Shown here: one piece after another, positions 26,409-40,400 of the stretch
How the letters are laid out: every line of letters starts with the position of its first letter
Position numbering within the stretch: position 1 is the first letter of the stretch
DNA from: Lineus longissimus
Lineage: Eukaryota; Nemertea; Pilidiophora; Heteronemertea; Lineidae
DNA length: 64,000 bases
Direction of reading: 5' to 3'
Assembly (NCBI RefSeq): GCF_910592395.1
Contig: NC_088309.1
Span: 4,778,501 to 4,842,500, forward strand
Notes under the pieces: generated by a model
Database searches by the model: none
Told to the model about the DNA's origin: nothing
Seen by the model: only the letters and a program-made list of their open reading frames with translations
Program-made: the position numbers and the translations under genes

Positions 26409-26610
26409 GTACATGTACATGTATCTTATACATGTTTGTGTACATGTATTTCGTACATGTCACTGTGTACATGTATTTAATGCATATCGGTGTACGTGTA
26501 TTTAAAATACTGTACATGTATTTCATACATGTTTACATGTATTTAGCCTATACATGTTTTTCATACATGTTGGTGTACATGTATTTCATACTTTATGTAC
26601 ATGTATTTTA
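26409..26610. repeat. Degenerate tandem array of the palindrome TACATGTA
   Basis: About nine units of roughly 20-27 bp, each built from TGTACATGTATTT followed by a partner such as CATACATGT. The core is self-complementary, so neighbouring units can pair with each other. The spacing is irregular and units differ by substitutions, which indicates an old array. It lies in the putative 3' UTR or flank of Tbx2/3. Confidence 0.85.
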
Positions 26611-27502
26611 ATAAGTGCGAATCGGTACGATTCTGCACTTGATTCGTCAGTTGGTGCTTTTATTTTGTGAATAACAGGTATACATGTACGTGTGTGTAAC
26701 GTCCGTGAATAGCGATTCAATGTCGATGTAAAAACAAAAATCACTGGGTTGTATGTATATTTCATGAGCTTTGGACGACCAGGAAGGATTAAATTCCTTT
26801 TACAGAAAAATATGTATAATTTTACTTTGAGTCCTTTAATGACCACAATTTGAGATGAGATCCAATGTCTGTATATCATAACATGCACTGTGACTGAGTC
26901 TACGTTAGGGAGAATTTTGGGCAACATACTTGAAAAGCCAAAAGGATTGGTGTACTTCCTACCACTGTACATGTATGATGTGAATGTTGTTTGACCTTCA
27001 CTGACTGTCAATGACAAATGGTTCAAAGACCATGTAGATTTACTTTAAGTTTCAAAATTGTCAAGTCAGTTACGTTCTCTCACTTACGTTCTCTCTGAGT
27101 GAAAAATTGGTAAAATCTTTAACAAAATAATCCCAATGCAGATTCTAATTGGAAAATGTATGATAAAATAAACGAGAGGTTGAAAACCTTAACTAACTTG
27201 AGCCTCAAATGTAGTGTTGTCAGCATTTAAATTTATATCAATTGAGCGGTGTAACGTATGATATGCCAATTGAAATCAGGACGACGCTTTCTTTTGATGG
27301 CTAAAACCTGAGGAATCTGCTTTAATTATTACACTCGACGAGGCCTAGACAGACATGGATTCTCCATCTCGAGGAGTTTGGTGAAAGAAATACATGTAAA
27401 CTTCTTCAGATAAATTGTACATGTTTGTATTATTATGTGTATTATATTGAATAATATATGTGTGTATGTATAAAGTAATTAGAGGGCAAAGTATCAAAAA
27501 GC

Positions 27503-27508
27503 AATAAA
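27503..27508 (+). promoter_or_regulatory. Candidate polyadenylation signal (AATAAA) for Tbx2/3
   Basis: A canonical hexamer 3.3 kb after the stop codon, followed within about 40 bases by T-rich sequence (cagtttgatttttgag). Other candidates are 25106-25111 and 27167-27172. Usage cannot be decided from sequence. Confidence 0.3.
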
Positions 27509-30500
27509 ATCTTCATGAAATTCAATTATTCTTCAGTTTGATTTTTGAGACGCTAAATTGACTTGACCCTCATTTTACCATAATTCAGCCCACTACGGGT
27601 GATCGTGGCAAATGAGAAGTGAATGAAGCTTAGGGGGGTCGAGAGGAGCCTGCCAGTGATCCTGCAAAGATCTGGGCCAGCATTCGATGATGATATTGAG
27701 TCAAAGAAAGACTAACAACGATGAACGACGCAATGATGGCCCGAACCTCCATTTGTTGGAATCCACATGTTCTAGTCGTTGTACGTGTATCCAGCTATAG
27801 CTCACGATTATGACCTGCCTACAGTACGGTTACCCTAACGGTCAGCTGACGCCACCGCCATATTTAGAATGGCAGACTTCCCCCTCCCCCTCGCCATGAC
27901 CAAAATCCTACACAGTGCATACGTAGACATAGTATTTGTCTTTTCTGCAATGTTCAAGGCAAACCTTGCACGGAAAATACATTCAACTATCATTTTTATC
28001 ATATATCCAAAATGCACTGATCCGGCAGATCTGCGGTGGCCGGAGAAAATCCACTCGTTCAATCTGGTGACTCGGATCACACACTCGAGCAGTATATATT
28101 CTTATTTCATTCACGGACATCGTTCGTAGTTTTTTGCAAAACTGATGCGAGACCGGTCTGATGTCTAACTGAAACTTAAAACTACAGTGAATGCCAGTAC
28201 ATACATCCCTACTCTAACCAATTCAAATGTTAAAAGCCCCCAACTGTCAACTTCAAAACGTGTAACAAAGAGAGGGCAGGTTTTTTTATATGATGACGAT
28301 TCAAGTTTGACAAGTTGCACTTGAAAGCCCAGCCCAATCTATTAGAAGTATACTATCAATTGATTTACATTGGTGGCACTGTGGAAACTGTCGAGAATAT
28401 GATTTTACTTGATAATGATAATGATATGACTTGGTGACTAACATTTCCTTCAGCTGTCTGTTTTTGATTGTATGTCATAGTATGTGTGCCTTTATGTGGG
28501 CATATGTGTATGTATGTATGTTAGGGGTGAAGCTCAAGATTTAATTGGAGAACGAATTTTTATAAACAGAATGCAAATACATGTTAGGCACACACTTGCA
28601 CCAAAACATGTACAGAAATAAATTACACTTTTGATTGATTTTCACCACATAAACATGTGTGCATCACCAACAACGGTTCGTATATAGGTATATAGGTCGA
28701 GGATCATGTGTAGTTTCCCCTGGTCAACGAATTGATTATTCTTTAAAAGAGCCACATTCTAATGGGAACCACTAACTTTAAAAACGCTTTTGAAGAACCA
28801 TATGATATTGGTTTACATTTTGATCTTCAGACTCGAGTTTGGTGACAGGAAGGGCATGTAGGAACACCAAGCCATTAAACAGTATCATTTGAACTCAATT
28901 CAAACCACTCCCATCCTATAATCACAAACTCTTTTTCAACTGTAACACTTTGACAGGCACTACAATCCAAGAAACAATCCCATATCATATTACGTTGGAT
29001 CTGTTTCTTGAATTTGATGACAGAAGGCCGGATTTCAGCTGCCCAAGAAAACCTCATCGGGTTGTGACCAAGCCCAGGTAATGGAGACTTCCGAGGCGAA
29101 ATTGGATCCTCCAGAAGCTTTGTTAAGCGACTATTGGTGTATCTTGGTTTCTTATCATCCCCACTGCTGGTGCTACGAGTGTACCGGCCATGAAATTAAT
29201 GAGAAGTCGCTTGCTGATGATCACAGGTAGCGTGGAAATGCGCCGCCAAACTCAGATGTGAAATTAGTAGGCCGGGAATCAAATGTGATTCGAATTATGG
29301 CGGCAGCGGCCTTTGACGCCATCAATTATGCGGTGTAGTCGCTCGTGCTGATCTTTAAGCAGGTTGCTTACCGTCTCAATTTGAGGCTTTTTTCATTGGT
29401 GTTTGCTCTCGAGGGTTGGTAATTAGCCACTCAAACCCGCCAGTCTGAGATCAAACCACTGCTGCTTTTACGCCGGAAAAGAAAAAAACGCCATATTGTT
29501 ATCTCTCAGGGTTTTACAAAAAAATGAGGAAGCGATTGGTACGGAATGGACACCGAATGGTCGGATGGTTGGTCTATGGTTCACGCAAATGCTACTGAAT
29601 TCACAATTAGCTGTTTATCTCCATTATGCTTTTGTGCCAGAATCATTGGATTCGAAAGTCTGATAATCGTGGAACAAATGGAGTCTCTGATGCTGCAATC
29701 TCTAGATCTCCGTCTCTTGCCCAAGGAGGTTGTTTTTGGTTGTGTATACCCCCGATTGCGACCGAGCGGTGCTCTACCCTTTAATTATCATTCATGCAAA
29801 ACAGAACGAAATATTATTTGACACATGAAATAATACTCTGTAAGGAGCCGAAAGAATGGTTGTAATTGCCTAACAAGTGCCATGTAAAGTTCAAAATTAT
29901 AGGGTGCGTTTTACCACTCATGCGCTAGCCTTTTCACCAAGTTTCATGTGAAACCTGATACGTCTTCAAACTGAATTTGTTGGGCTCTGCTAAGCATCTC
30001 AGGAGATTCGAACTAAGGTGCACAGAACGTCACATCCACGGTTTTTATTGCGTGAAGCACAGAGGGAAGAAAAATGTATTACCCATGCACATGTACATGC
30101 AAGCGCAAACACGGATTTCGTAGGGCCATCTTCAAGGTTATCTGTAATACTCTTTGCTGTCACATCAAAATAACGGACATTGAGGCATCGGCAATGAACG
30201 CTTTCCTTTCAGGACAGAAGATATGTTTCTTCTTTAAATCCACTGTAGGCCTTATTTCTTCATCAACAGCAACACTCGATATTTCTGCATGCAGGCCATG
30301 TATACATTTCACAAATGTACAAATGTACCAGCCTGACTTTGCCTCAATAAGGCCTCTCTGGGTGTTATCACTTCCCTTGAAGAGCGGACCAAAATCGTGA
30401 AGAGATGGATGGCCGGCGTGAAAGGAATATAGTCCAGAGATTACCAAATGCTTCTTGTAAGGGTTCGGGTGGGGCAAGCAGAATGAAAGACTGCAGTTGA

Positions 30501-31274
30501 CTTTCTGTCACACTGACCTTGGAGTACCAGTACGGTGGTGGAACTCGCCATCTTTTAGGCGGATCCGTTCATACTTTCTCATTTCAACATGGCTGCCAAC
30601 TGATTGTTTGTTTGCTGCTGTCCGTTGTGCTATGAGGTAAATATCAGTACGTGTAATGACACGTTTGTTTATTTTATGTTATTAGAGGGTATTTGACAAT
30701 CGCTGTACATATATATACGCAAGGTTTGAAAGTCTCCTTGATATTTACCGCTAATTTTCGAGCAAATGGTGTTTGTCTATTTGCGCAGCTGGCGCCATAG
30801 CTCTTTTTCTGACCGACTTAATGTACCAGGATCGAGTTGTAAACTGGTGATTTTATTATTCTCATGCATCAAATAGATCTGTTGTTTGTCTGGCTATTGC
30901 GTAGACAAGCGCTTAGACAAAGAACCACTATTTACTGGCAACTACTTCCGGTACCGCCCATATCGACGACACATATATGAATTTGAAAAATACAATTCTT
31001 TTATGAGATAAGTTGGCTGATACCACTATAACTTTTTACCACGACACCTTACATTGTGACAAAGTGTGATTGTGTTGCATGGGTACAAGCCTGTCCTTGT
31101 TATACCATATGCAGCATGTACAGATCCAAAGATAAACGATTTTTAGGCAAAATCTTCAAGTCCATCGATTGACTCCGAGTGATAACAAATTCAGCTCTTC
31201 TCTTCTCACCGGAAACCGGAGCCATGCATGGCGCCCGTGGATTTAATTGGTGGCTCCCCTCTCCCCAACCGATC

Positions 31275-31300
31275 TAATTAACAATAATTATCTGTAATTA
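31275..31300. promoter_or_regulatory. Three TAATTA homeodomain cores at exact 10-bp spacing
   Basis: TAATTA occurs at 31275-31280, 31285-31290 and 31295-31300, all in the same register on one face of the helix. Further TTTAATT cores flank the cluster (about 31240 and 31325). TAATTA is the core recognised by many homeodomain proteins. Function as an enhancer piece is inference. Confidence 0.45.
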
Positions 31301-34300
31301 ACTTTAAGAGTGAAAATGGCTCATTTAATTTACGACACAAACTGAGAGAATCACAAGAACTGCCAAAGGCACCACGAAATTCAATGCTAAAAATCATTTC
31401 TAATTGTAGCGCACTTTTTGTGAAGTGGTATATTTTGTGCAATTTTATTGTCATTTGCTATTATTTCAAAAAACGTGTGTGTTTAAACACCTTGGGCTCA
31501 AAATCGACTTTGTGCCTTTTGTGTTTCGCAGTTTTCTTAGATGTGAAATTAAATGAAAACATATACCTCTTAGGGGAGAAAACAAACATATTGCACTGTG
31601 AAACTGACGTGATGAAATTGCCGGACCTTAGGCGACTGAAATACCGCTGGGCATCCTCCCAACAGTATGTCCCCTGTCTCATCCCAACTTCCCGCGGTAT
31701 CGGCGGGTCATCACGGCCGCTTTGTTCTGATTGTCCGCGGCTAATGCTCGGCCCTGAAAGACAAGTCAATGATCAATAGACAATACTAAGTTGTTGACAG
31801 GGCAGGGCACCTATAGCCCCGTGAAGATGCACAGATCGCCGAAGATTATCATTGCAAACATGACAAGATACCGAGCGTTATTCATCCAAGCAGTCAAATG
31901 GACATTCACATCTTATTGCCGTGATTCGGGGTTTAGGGCAGGAACACCCAAGTTGTGGCGGGCAAGACCAATCGCTCCCAGCATCCAGAGCCAAACATAG
32001 CAGATGACAGATGCAATGGTCGTTCCTTGAGTGCGGCACGATCTACAAATTCCTTCCTTTCAATAAAAAAGATGACTTCTGTCAACGATGCATAAGGCTT
32101 TCTCTCAAATGCTGTCAGGTTTTCTTGATAGATCAGTGTTATTACATTACCTAAGGCATGACCAATCTGTCCTTCGAGTATGTGAAGTGACGTAGAGGTT
32201 CTGAATCATGTCTGGCCTGACGTAATCATATGTATGCTTCAGTCTACCAAGAACTAGAATGTCGAACTGCTATGTGTATGCATACACACCGATTTACCAA
32301 AATATTGAGCATAAACAATATGATGAATTCATTGGTCAAATAGTGAAACCGTGAGGGCTGAAATGTTTAACGAAAAATGGTGTACGGATGCGTTTTGGGA
32401 AGTCCGGCAGATGCTGGACAAGTTAATTGCCTTTTTGTTGTCTTATTCTACTGGTTATTAACGCAAATGCATGCATTTGTGACAATTTAGACCGAATTGT
32501 GCCTGAAAAGCCACTAAAACGAACAAAGAAGACACGGTCCTCACGAGTTTGGGCAACCAAAAATTCAGATTTTATTTGCGTCTTTCCGCAACGTGACCTC
32601 ATGCAATAAATCAGTTCATCCATGCAAAAATCTATTCCAACAAAAGTTGGTGAGACCCAGATGTGTATTCTGTTTGGCCTGGCGTACATCAATACATATG
32701 AAATATCAGGACGCATGAGCTGAGATTGAATGGACTTGGAACACCTGCGAGCATGGATCCTATTGTGTAGGACAGTCCGATATTATCGTGGACTTATGTG
32801 TAGTCATATCAGCGAGACTCAGGTGCCAACTCTAGGTAGACAGATGGTGGACTCCGTGCAAACTTTGACAGTTTTTAAGTCCTTACACATCGATCGGGGC
32901 AGTGAGTGTTATAGACGATCAATCATGGTCGAAGTGGGTGATTATTTTGCCCCGGGTGACGCCTGGTATGGCGTCAGTCGAACAAGCAGGACTGCCGCGG
33001 TCAACAGCCTTGAGATAACACCGGGAATTGACAGGCAAGGTGTTGAATTTGAAAATATCCATGAAGGGTCAACTTGAAGGAGAAGTTGCTTGAAAACGCC
33101 CAGTTGATCAGTTCAAAGCCACAGGAGAGCCCAGGAGAGCAAGTTGTAAATGAATTTCTGTCCATTTGGCTTTATGTTAAAGATGTTAGCCTAAACTTGG
33201 TCACAGGGACACACAACGCCTGGGAGTATATTAATAATGGTTGAAAGCTAAAAAACGGCCTTATTTTTAAGAGTTTTGCATCTGACTGTGAATAGGTTTC
33301 TTCAGCATTAATACGTCATCATTTTTCGAGGGGTGTGTCTCCCTCAAATGGATTTATTAAAGTCTGTTTTGTGTCGCAGATGAATGAAAGCGCGCTTTGC
33401 TAGCGTCCCGCAGGTTCAAATTATACCGTTATGTTTAAGTTCATGCTGCGCTATCTATTCTGGAGGCAAAAAACTTGAAGTATCCCATCGAGATATGATA
33501 AGATTTCCGCTGTAAATGCAATAACTGCTTGAGATTTGCTAAACAGGGGACAAATTGATGACTTTCTTGCATTGTTTCGTATAGCCATTTCACCTCGATG
33601 GCTTTTCCTATTATATCCTTACGTTATCAATATAATCAACTTCGCGAACTCACAACACGTTCTTCACTGTCTGCATTCTATCGATTCGTCAAGGTATAAT
33701 GATGTCGTGACCATTTTATTCTTTTTTTTGTAGATCTGGAAGGTTAAGAAAAAAATTAAAATTTAGTCTCCAAGGGTGGTGCGCACACTTTCACAAAGCC
33801 TTGCTCTCTTCGTTTAATTTTCTCATTTTCTGTCTTAATCAGTATGTCATTCAGACGTATTGAACGCTGTTACTAGTAACACATAATCCAATAACTCATC
33901 CCAATCACTACAGTGTCCGTTCTTCCAGACTTCAAAAGCTCCAAGACGACCTCGCCGCGTTATTTTCCGGCGTGATTATCTCTCTGATAACCCAATCGGT
34001 CGCGGACACCGCGGATTGGCCAAGCGCTAAAGGCCCAACCAACCGTCACCAATGAGAGTGAGAGTTGGTGTGGTTCTCAACAGAATTGACGCTCCTGTCG
34101 ATAATCGTCATAAGGCCAGGATATTAAGGAAATATATTTGATAATCTCATCGATTATGGCAGGCCAACCTTGCGCAAAGGAATCTTGCTTCTACTACTGG
34201 AATACCAGTGGCCTCATAATCGAACACAATAAAAAGACTCCGCAGTTGACCTGGGGTACACGAACATACACTTGAGGTTTCTCATTCACACAACCACCAA

Positions 34301-37300
34301 CAACAAATCTTCCGATCTAGGAGACACGAAAACTGATTAGCATTCCTTCGCAATGTACAGCAAAAGCGCATGTTGCTCAATGAAACATCCAGAAAAAGTA
34401 GTTTGTTGAAAGTGTTCCAATGAGCCAAAATGGAATTAGTGCGTGGGGTGTGTTTGAGCCGTCTGCCATTCCGATATCGTCTGCTTCTTGAAAGTACGCA
34501 AATCTCCCCGCGTCTTCCGAATCCTGTAATTAAACGACAAACGCCAATCAAATCGCTTTGTCTCCGAGAGAAAGCCAACATCAAAACGAGCTTAAACCTA
34601 TTTATCGTCTTCAGTGCGTTCATTTTCACGTCCACCTGGGAAAGTTGAAAGCTATTGCCTGATTGCTCATCTGCAAACAATCTTCGCTCAAATGCAATTA
34701 ATTTCAACTTGTCCGCCCGTGTCATCCCTCTCGCTTTGCGACCGGTGAGGCGGTACGCTCTGATGTTCCGGCGCCGATGACGACAACGCCTCGCCCGGCA
34801 GGCACTTGATGAGTGAAGAAGACTCCCACATCAAACCCTCACCGTTCGTACCTGTGATTGGTAAATAACGATCTTCGATGCGATGATACCCTTCAGAAAG
34901 TCATCTGGATTAACCCATTACATTAGGGAAGTTCCATTACCGATCTCCAAGCTGTCCTCTTGCACAAAACCTTGCCTGCTCTCAGATTCTTGATCATTGC
35001 AGAATTCTAGGCATACCGTTAAAATTCTGCACCTCTTCGTGAAAGTTACTGGTGCCCCTCCCCACACTCGAGACCTTTTTGCTTCCCGCTTTGAGCAGGA
35101 AAATAGCAAGACTTAACACCAATCAGGCATCTGGATCCCGAAGCCACTGCCGGGCAAACAAAAGACGCACACCGATAATCTCAGTCAGTGAAAAATTAAT
35201 TTTTGTTCGCGTGCAGGATCGCCGGCGCCTGCCTCGCTTTCGATCCCCAACTTATCAAACGCCGGAAGTTTACAGGTTAATAGTTTCGCAGTGAATAGGG
35301 AAAGATATTCAAATTGTGTCCGAGTGGATGGAGCTGAAACAAAAACTGATTGTGACATTAGAATCGAAAGTGTTGCCTTTTCGCGTTGGTAGCGGTGTGT
35401 CGTACGACCGGCATTTCATTGTTTTGTTGATTGATTTGCGCCGATTATATACCCTGTTGATATGTCTGATTCGATATTTCCGTGGAGATCATCTCAACAG
35501 ACTCTCCAAGTTTGTGCGACCAAATAGGCATAAACATCCAATTGCGACGTTTTGACAATTCCAGTTATGATTGGAATTTCGACCTTGGTGATCTGTGCTG
35601 TCTTTGTTGACATTTGAGCAGACTGTGTTTCTCTGCAAATCATCGCGAGGTTTTCGGACCAATTTAGCGTGATCTGACCATGTTTTCCGGATGTTATACC
35701 CGACCAGCTAACATGGCCATCATAATAGTGAGTGTTTGCCCGAGTTCTCATTTTACCGACACCCGATGAAGCAAACAGTGTCCCGGATGTACTACATCCT
35801 TTTCTTCTTGAGTTCTAGCAAAATGGAGTCACGCAAGATGAGTGGTGGTTCAAACCCTATGGGGTCCGCTGGGGTTTTGCTTCCACACGAAAATGTCAAT
35901 TTGAATAGAAGTGTACTGTCCAGAGAGCAATTGCTCACAAATCGAGAGTTCCATTAGCAATTCTTCATATATATATTCATGTAAATATATGTCATGAAAA
36001 CATATTTTGTACGTCATCGTCATCCACGTTCAAGCAGCAGTGTCGCCTCAACGATGAATGTTGATATCCTGCTCAGACGGAATCCTCTCTGTCTGCCGCG
36101 AGATCGGCGGCAATCACTTGGCCGTTACTGACATGGGTTGGCACCAAGTCGGATGGAACTGTTGCCTATTGGCACGACGAAAAAAATCGTGCCATCTATC
36201 TGCTGCGTGGATCAGGCACCAATCTGGTCCCCGAAGACGTCTAAAAAAACATGCTCCTCAGTGCAAGGACTATAGTATGAATTCATCAGTTAGTGCTAAA
36301 TGAAACTACCAATGGTAAAGTAAGGGCTCTGCTAACCCCAATCAACCGTCCGAGGATCGGTAATAAAAATAGTCGGAAATATGGAATAGCGATGACGCTG
36401 CCGAGGACCGCTGATCTGGCACTCGAGGGTCTAATCTAAACTTTATAATAAAACGTTGTTACAGTCTTTCAAGAGTTTTCCTGATATGAGAAATTTCGCT
36501 ATAATAGTCCAATGCGATAAGTTAATATCGTCCCAATAATCCTACCCCGCCCATCTCGCCGCGGGTGCTAAATTCTCATAAACTTGGAAGACTAGTCCTG
36601 GCAAACTTGAACAGTTTAATCAATCTTCAGCGAGAGAGTCGTTGCCCAGAGGCGGTCATGTACGACATTGGCACCGAGGATGAGAAATTAAATCACTTAA
36701 GAGCGTGAAGGAGGAGATGAGTTGAAGGAAGAGACTCGGAAAGTGAGATCTGTTGACTCTGCAAATATCACTCATGTCGCCCTTCAATGGACATTCGGGA
36801 AGGATTGCTCTCCAATAAAGGCGCAACCTCGTTTCCAGGTACACATTCAGCATCCAGGATCGAGCCCAGGTCAATGCTGTTTGTCTTGGCAAGTGATCAG
36901 TGGCCAAATTACGTTTGGTTTTCTGTCGGTTTCTGCAGATGTATATCTTCTGCGAATCTCCGTTGGGTCTCTCTTGATGGAGTCGAGGTTTGTATGCTAC
37001 ATACACCTGTAATGACATTCTTCATACATGCATCTTCAATGAGAGTAAAAAATACAAACAGGATCCTTTGTGTCACACTTTTAATTGTGTTTGCCTTAGT
37101 GGTCAAGAACAGCTAACATAAAAAAGTAAGCTAATCCGCTAAATCGCGTGATGAAATTAACAAATAAAAGCAAATAAATGTGGGTGGGAGTTTTTCAGAG
37201 TCCATTAGGAGCGCAACCATTTCCTAATTAAACGTTGCGGTAAAACTGTCTCTATCTGTGTCCTCTGGCTCTGGTGATTTATCCTCTAATCATGGCCGCC

Positions 37301-37389
37301 ATTGTTATGACAACTAGAGTTAGCAGACGATACTTAGCGTGATGTCATGGTGATGAGATAATTTGGCGGGAGGTCACGTCCGAGCTATT

Positions 37390-37431
37390 AGGAGCAATTC
37401 CGTATCATCTAGGACCAATTCCGTAATATCT
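37390..37431. repeat. 21-bp tandem duplication
   Basis: AGGAGCAATTCCGTATCATCT is followed directly by AGGACCAATTCCGTAATATCT, three differences in 21. It is a small local duplication with no known role. Confidence 0.8.
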
Positions 37432-40400
37432 AACGGTAATAGTGACAGATTATGCGTTAAACGGAAAGTAGGGGACACTGGGAACGCCGGGGGTCCTTGC
37501 CGGAACCTGCTGAGCGGAACAAAGATTACACGGCCGTGATGGATGGAGGAAGCAAGCAGAACTTTTCAACAAAAAATCATAAAGTGATATCATTATCAAT
37601 TAGGTCCTAATCTGTTATGAAATATTGATATATCATGGTCAGATGTCGTAGTCGTGCCGTAGGTGTGCGGTGAAGTGTAGTGCAGTCGCGGAGAAATCAT
37701 CTTCAGTACGAGAGTTGCGGGGTTAAATTCAAAGTAAGCCTGACACAAGCAGGGCGAGTGAAACACTAGTTGTTCTGCAAGAAAAAAGCTTCCAGCAGGG
37801 CTGCAGGTTCTCCTTGCAGGATCATTAGAAAAAATATCCCACTAATGCAGTTAACTGTAGAAAGTACCCTACCAGTGGCCTACTAATGTCTTTGCATGCG
37901 ACGTAGTTTTGAAGTGTAGGTACCCGGTATTTCATCTGCAGATTCACCAACAATTTGATATTCTCGTCAAATGAAGCTACAAGACTGAAGAAGAAGGAAA
38001 GACAATTCAAGTGTAATTTTCATCTTCGTTAGTAAATAAAAATTACCAACACATCAGGCCTAGATAATCGGTGTTGCCGTGTGTTGTTCTCAGGAGAGAA
38101 CTCAAGAAGATGCGACCTCGTGGGGTAGGAAACATGTAATTATGCTTTGTACTAACACTCCCGTTACTTCCTTTGAATCCCAGTTAATTTGAAAACTCAC
38201 TGGCTGTGAAAAACAATAGAATACGCACCGATACTGTTATTTATTGCGTTCTAAACTTAATAACGTTGATGCAGATTGTGACATGATAGGCTACGTGCGG
38301 TGATGGTGTCAGGGGGTCCCTTGGGAGCTGACCACCGCCATGTCATCATAGGGGCCCCCACAGCGCTTGCCAATAGCTCATGTCGTGCTGCCTCCACGCC
38401 TATACAGTTTCAAGATTCCATGACGAGAAAAATACCGGAATGAAAACAAGGCCTTTGGTATCGAGTTTCCGATTTATTTCCAATAAAGTGGTAACAAGTC
38501 TGAAATTATGTGAAATGCTACACCTGGACTTTCAATAGTTTTAGAAGTAGACTTCATTTTAAATTGTTTTAACAAAGCACAAGTGTTGCGTTGTGCGAGA
38601 GTTCCTCTAAGATCAATAAAAACTGCCGAGCTGATGAACACCAAGGCTAGACTGCTTTGATGGGCTGCCAGCATTTGGCCAACTTTAGTATGAAGAAATA
38701 GCAGATAGAAAAATCGTGTTCAAGAACCTGTTAAAATGGTTTTCAATTATATTCAGGCATGTATACATGTATGAGAAACATGCCCAAAATAAGAATAAAA
38801 ATATGAAGAATAACGTTAAAAACTACATGAAAATAAGGTATGCTTTACATGTATTTCGTGATAACATTAAGCCAAAAGTCTTTTGCCAAATGATATGACA
38901 GGAACAGAAGCTAAAAATCGCACCTAATTAGACCAATCAAGCAGAATAGTCTCTTTCGAGAGGCAGCTCATTTCCTGGGAACAGTAACACCGAGTAAGTC
39001 ACGTTCAACGCCGGCGAGGACTGGCGTATGTGTCTAATGATGCCGTAGCTTGGCGGAAATCGTGAGGAATGGCGCACTATTCTCAATCTTGGCGGATGTA
39101 TCGGGCGAATTATCAAAGATACTCGCATCTGATTGACGTGACGAATCATTTTGGCACTGAATTTCGCATCTTGTCGCAAGTTTGACGTTGGGAAATCAAA
39201 GCGTCACGATTCGGCGGAATGCATAGCGGAACCGTGAAAATGAAACGTGATGTTTCGGCTTGTTACTGGAGATGAAAGCTTGTTATAATTAATAATAATG
39301 GTTGCGTTCGTTCCCTGAAGTTGCTTCGTCCTAAATCATTTTTTTTAACTTGATGTATTTTAATTTGATAACCGTGTACATAAAACGTCTTGATTTTGTT
39401 GTGAAGAACGAAGCCAAATCTTTATAACTCGACTGCTGAGCACAATAACATTAGTAAATTAGTTTCTGCAAAGTTTAGAAAGATCGCTTCTCAATACTGA
39501 CGCGATGAAGATGTAAAAACGTTATTAGAGTAGCCAGTTGCCAATAACGCTTCTTGACTCAAAGTGAGTGTTGGAGTATGATGGTGTTGTATTGGTATGA
39601 TGTGAGTATTGGAGTACATGTACATGTATGTTGACGGTATTGAAGGCACACGGTATCAAATCAAACACAACACGAAATATAGTAGATCAAAAAATCTAAC
39701 AAATATCTACAACAACAAAATCACAGAAGAACAATAAACAAAATCTACAGCAAATACAGTAGAACAACAAATCAAACCAAATCGTGTTCCGTTCTGCAGC
39801 CGATAGTGCTAAACCTATCATCTCATCAAAGAAAACCGATCACCAACAACAAAGTCTTGTTAATTTACAAAAACGGTGATCATTTCATGTAGTCTCACAA
39901 CAAAATTTTAAAGCTTTCAAATGAGAAGATGCATTTTCAGTGTCGTGTAACCAAGCGTATCCTTAACTCGTTACCTTTATTGACTGAAGATGCATTTGAA
40001 GGACGAGTTTCCATTGGTCTGAAACCACTCCAGGTCATTACGTTTAGCGGTTAATTGAAGTGGAACTTAAGATTTTCACTTCAGGGATCGAATTTAAACC
40101 GTTAAAATGACCGGACGAAATGTCTTATTGATAAAGTAAATGGCTGGCAGAATGCATTCTTAGGAGAAGGCCGTGTTTTACAACAGCCTAGGCGAGTATC
40201 TAGTTGTCGATTGACAAGGTATTCTGTCGCCCTTTGAGGAGTTGTCACGGCTTGCTCTTGCCCTTAGGTTGCAATGGCCACACGCATGTCCTACCAAAAC
40301 GCGATGGGACACCCACCAACTCCCCGCCCTCCACATATCCAAGCGAATATCGAACCATAATTGCTATTGAATGATACAATGGTGAAGTTGTATCCAAGGA

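Larger units (their letters stand above)
24175..27530 (+). other. Probable Tbx2/3 3' UTR and 3' flank
   Basis: This non-coding, AT-rich sequence follows the stop codon. Candidate polyadenylation signals are ATTAAA at 25106-25111 and AATAAA at 27167-27172 and 27503-27508; the last is followed by T/G-rich sequence. I cannot tell which is used, so UTR length is between about 0.95 and 3.35 kb. The stretch also holds a GAT microsatellite and a TACATGTA-based array. A 146-codon open frame on the minus strand (26586-27026) overlaps that array's edge and has no protein-like features. Confidence 0.5.

Noticed and set aside
26586-27026. 146-codon open frame on the minus strand
   Set aside because: It has no recognisable motif, overlaps the end of the TACATGTA array and lies in the likely Tbx2/3 3' region; frames of this size are expected by chance in AT-rich DNA of this length.
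31384-31779. 131-codon open frame on the plus strand and a 102-codon frame opposite it
   Set aside because: Overlapping frames on both strands with no family resemblance; no reason to prefer either.
34282-34725. 147-codon open frame on the minus strand
   Set aside because: No domain, signal peptide or repeat pattern, no plausible splice partners, and no family I recognise.
37700-37740. Possible B-box-like string gcggggttaaattcaaag
   Set aside because: The flanking bases cannot form a T stem and there is no A-box upstream; not a tRNA or clear SINE.
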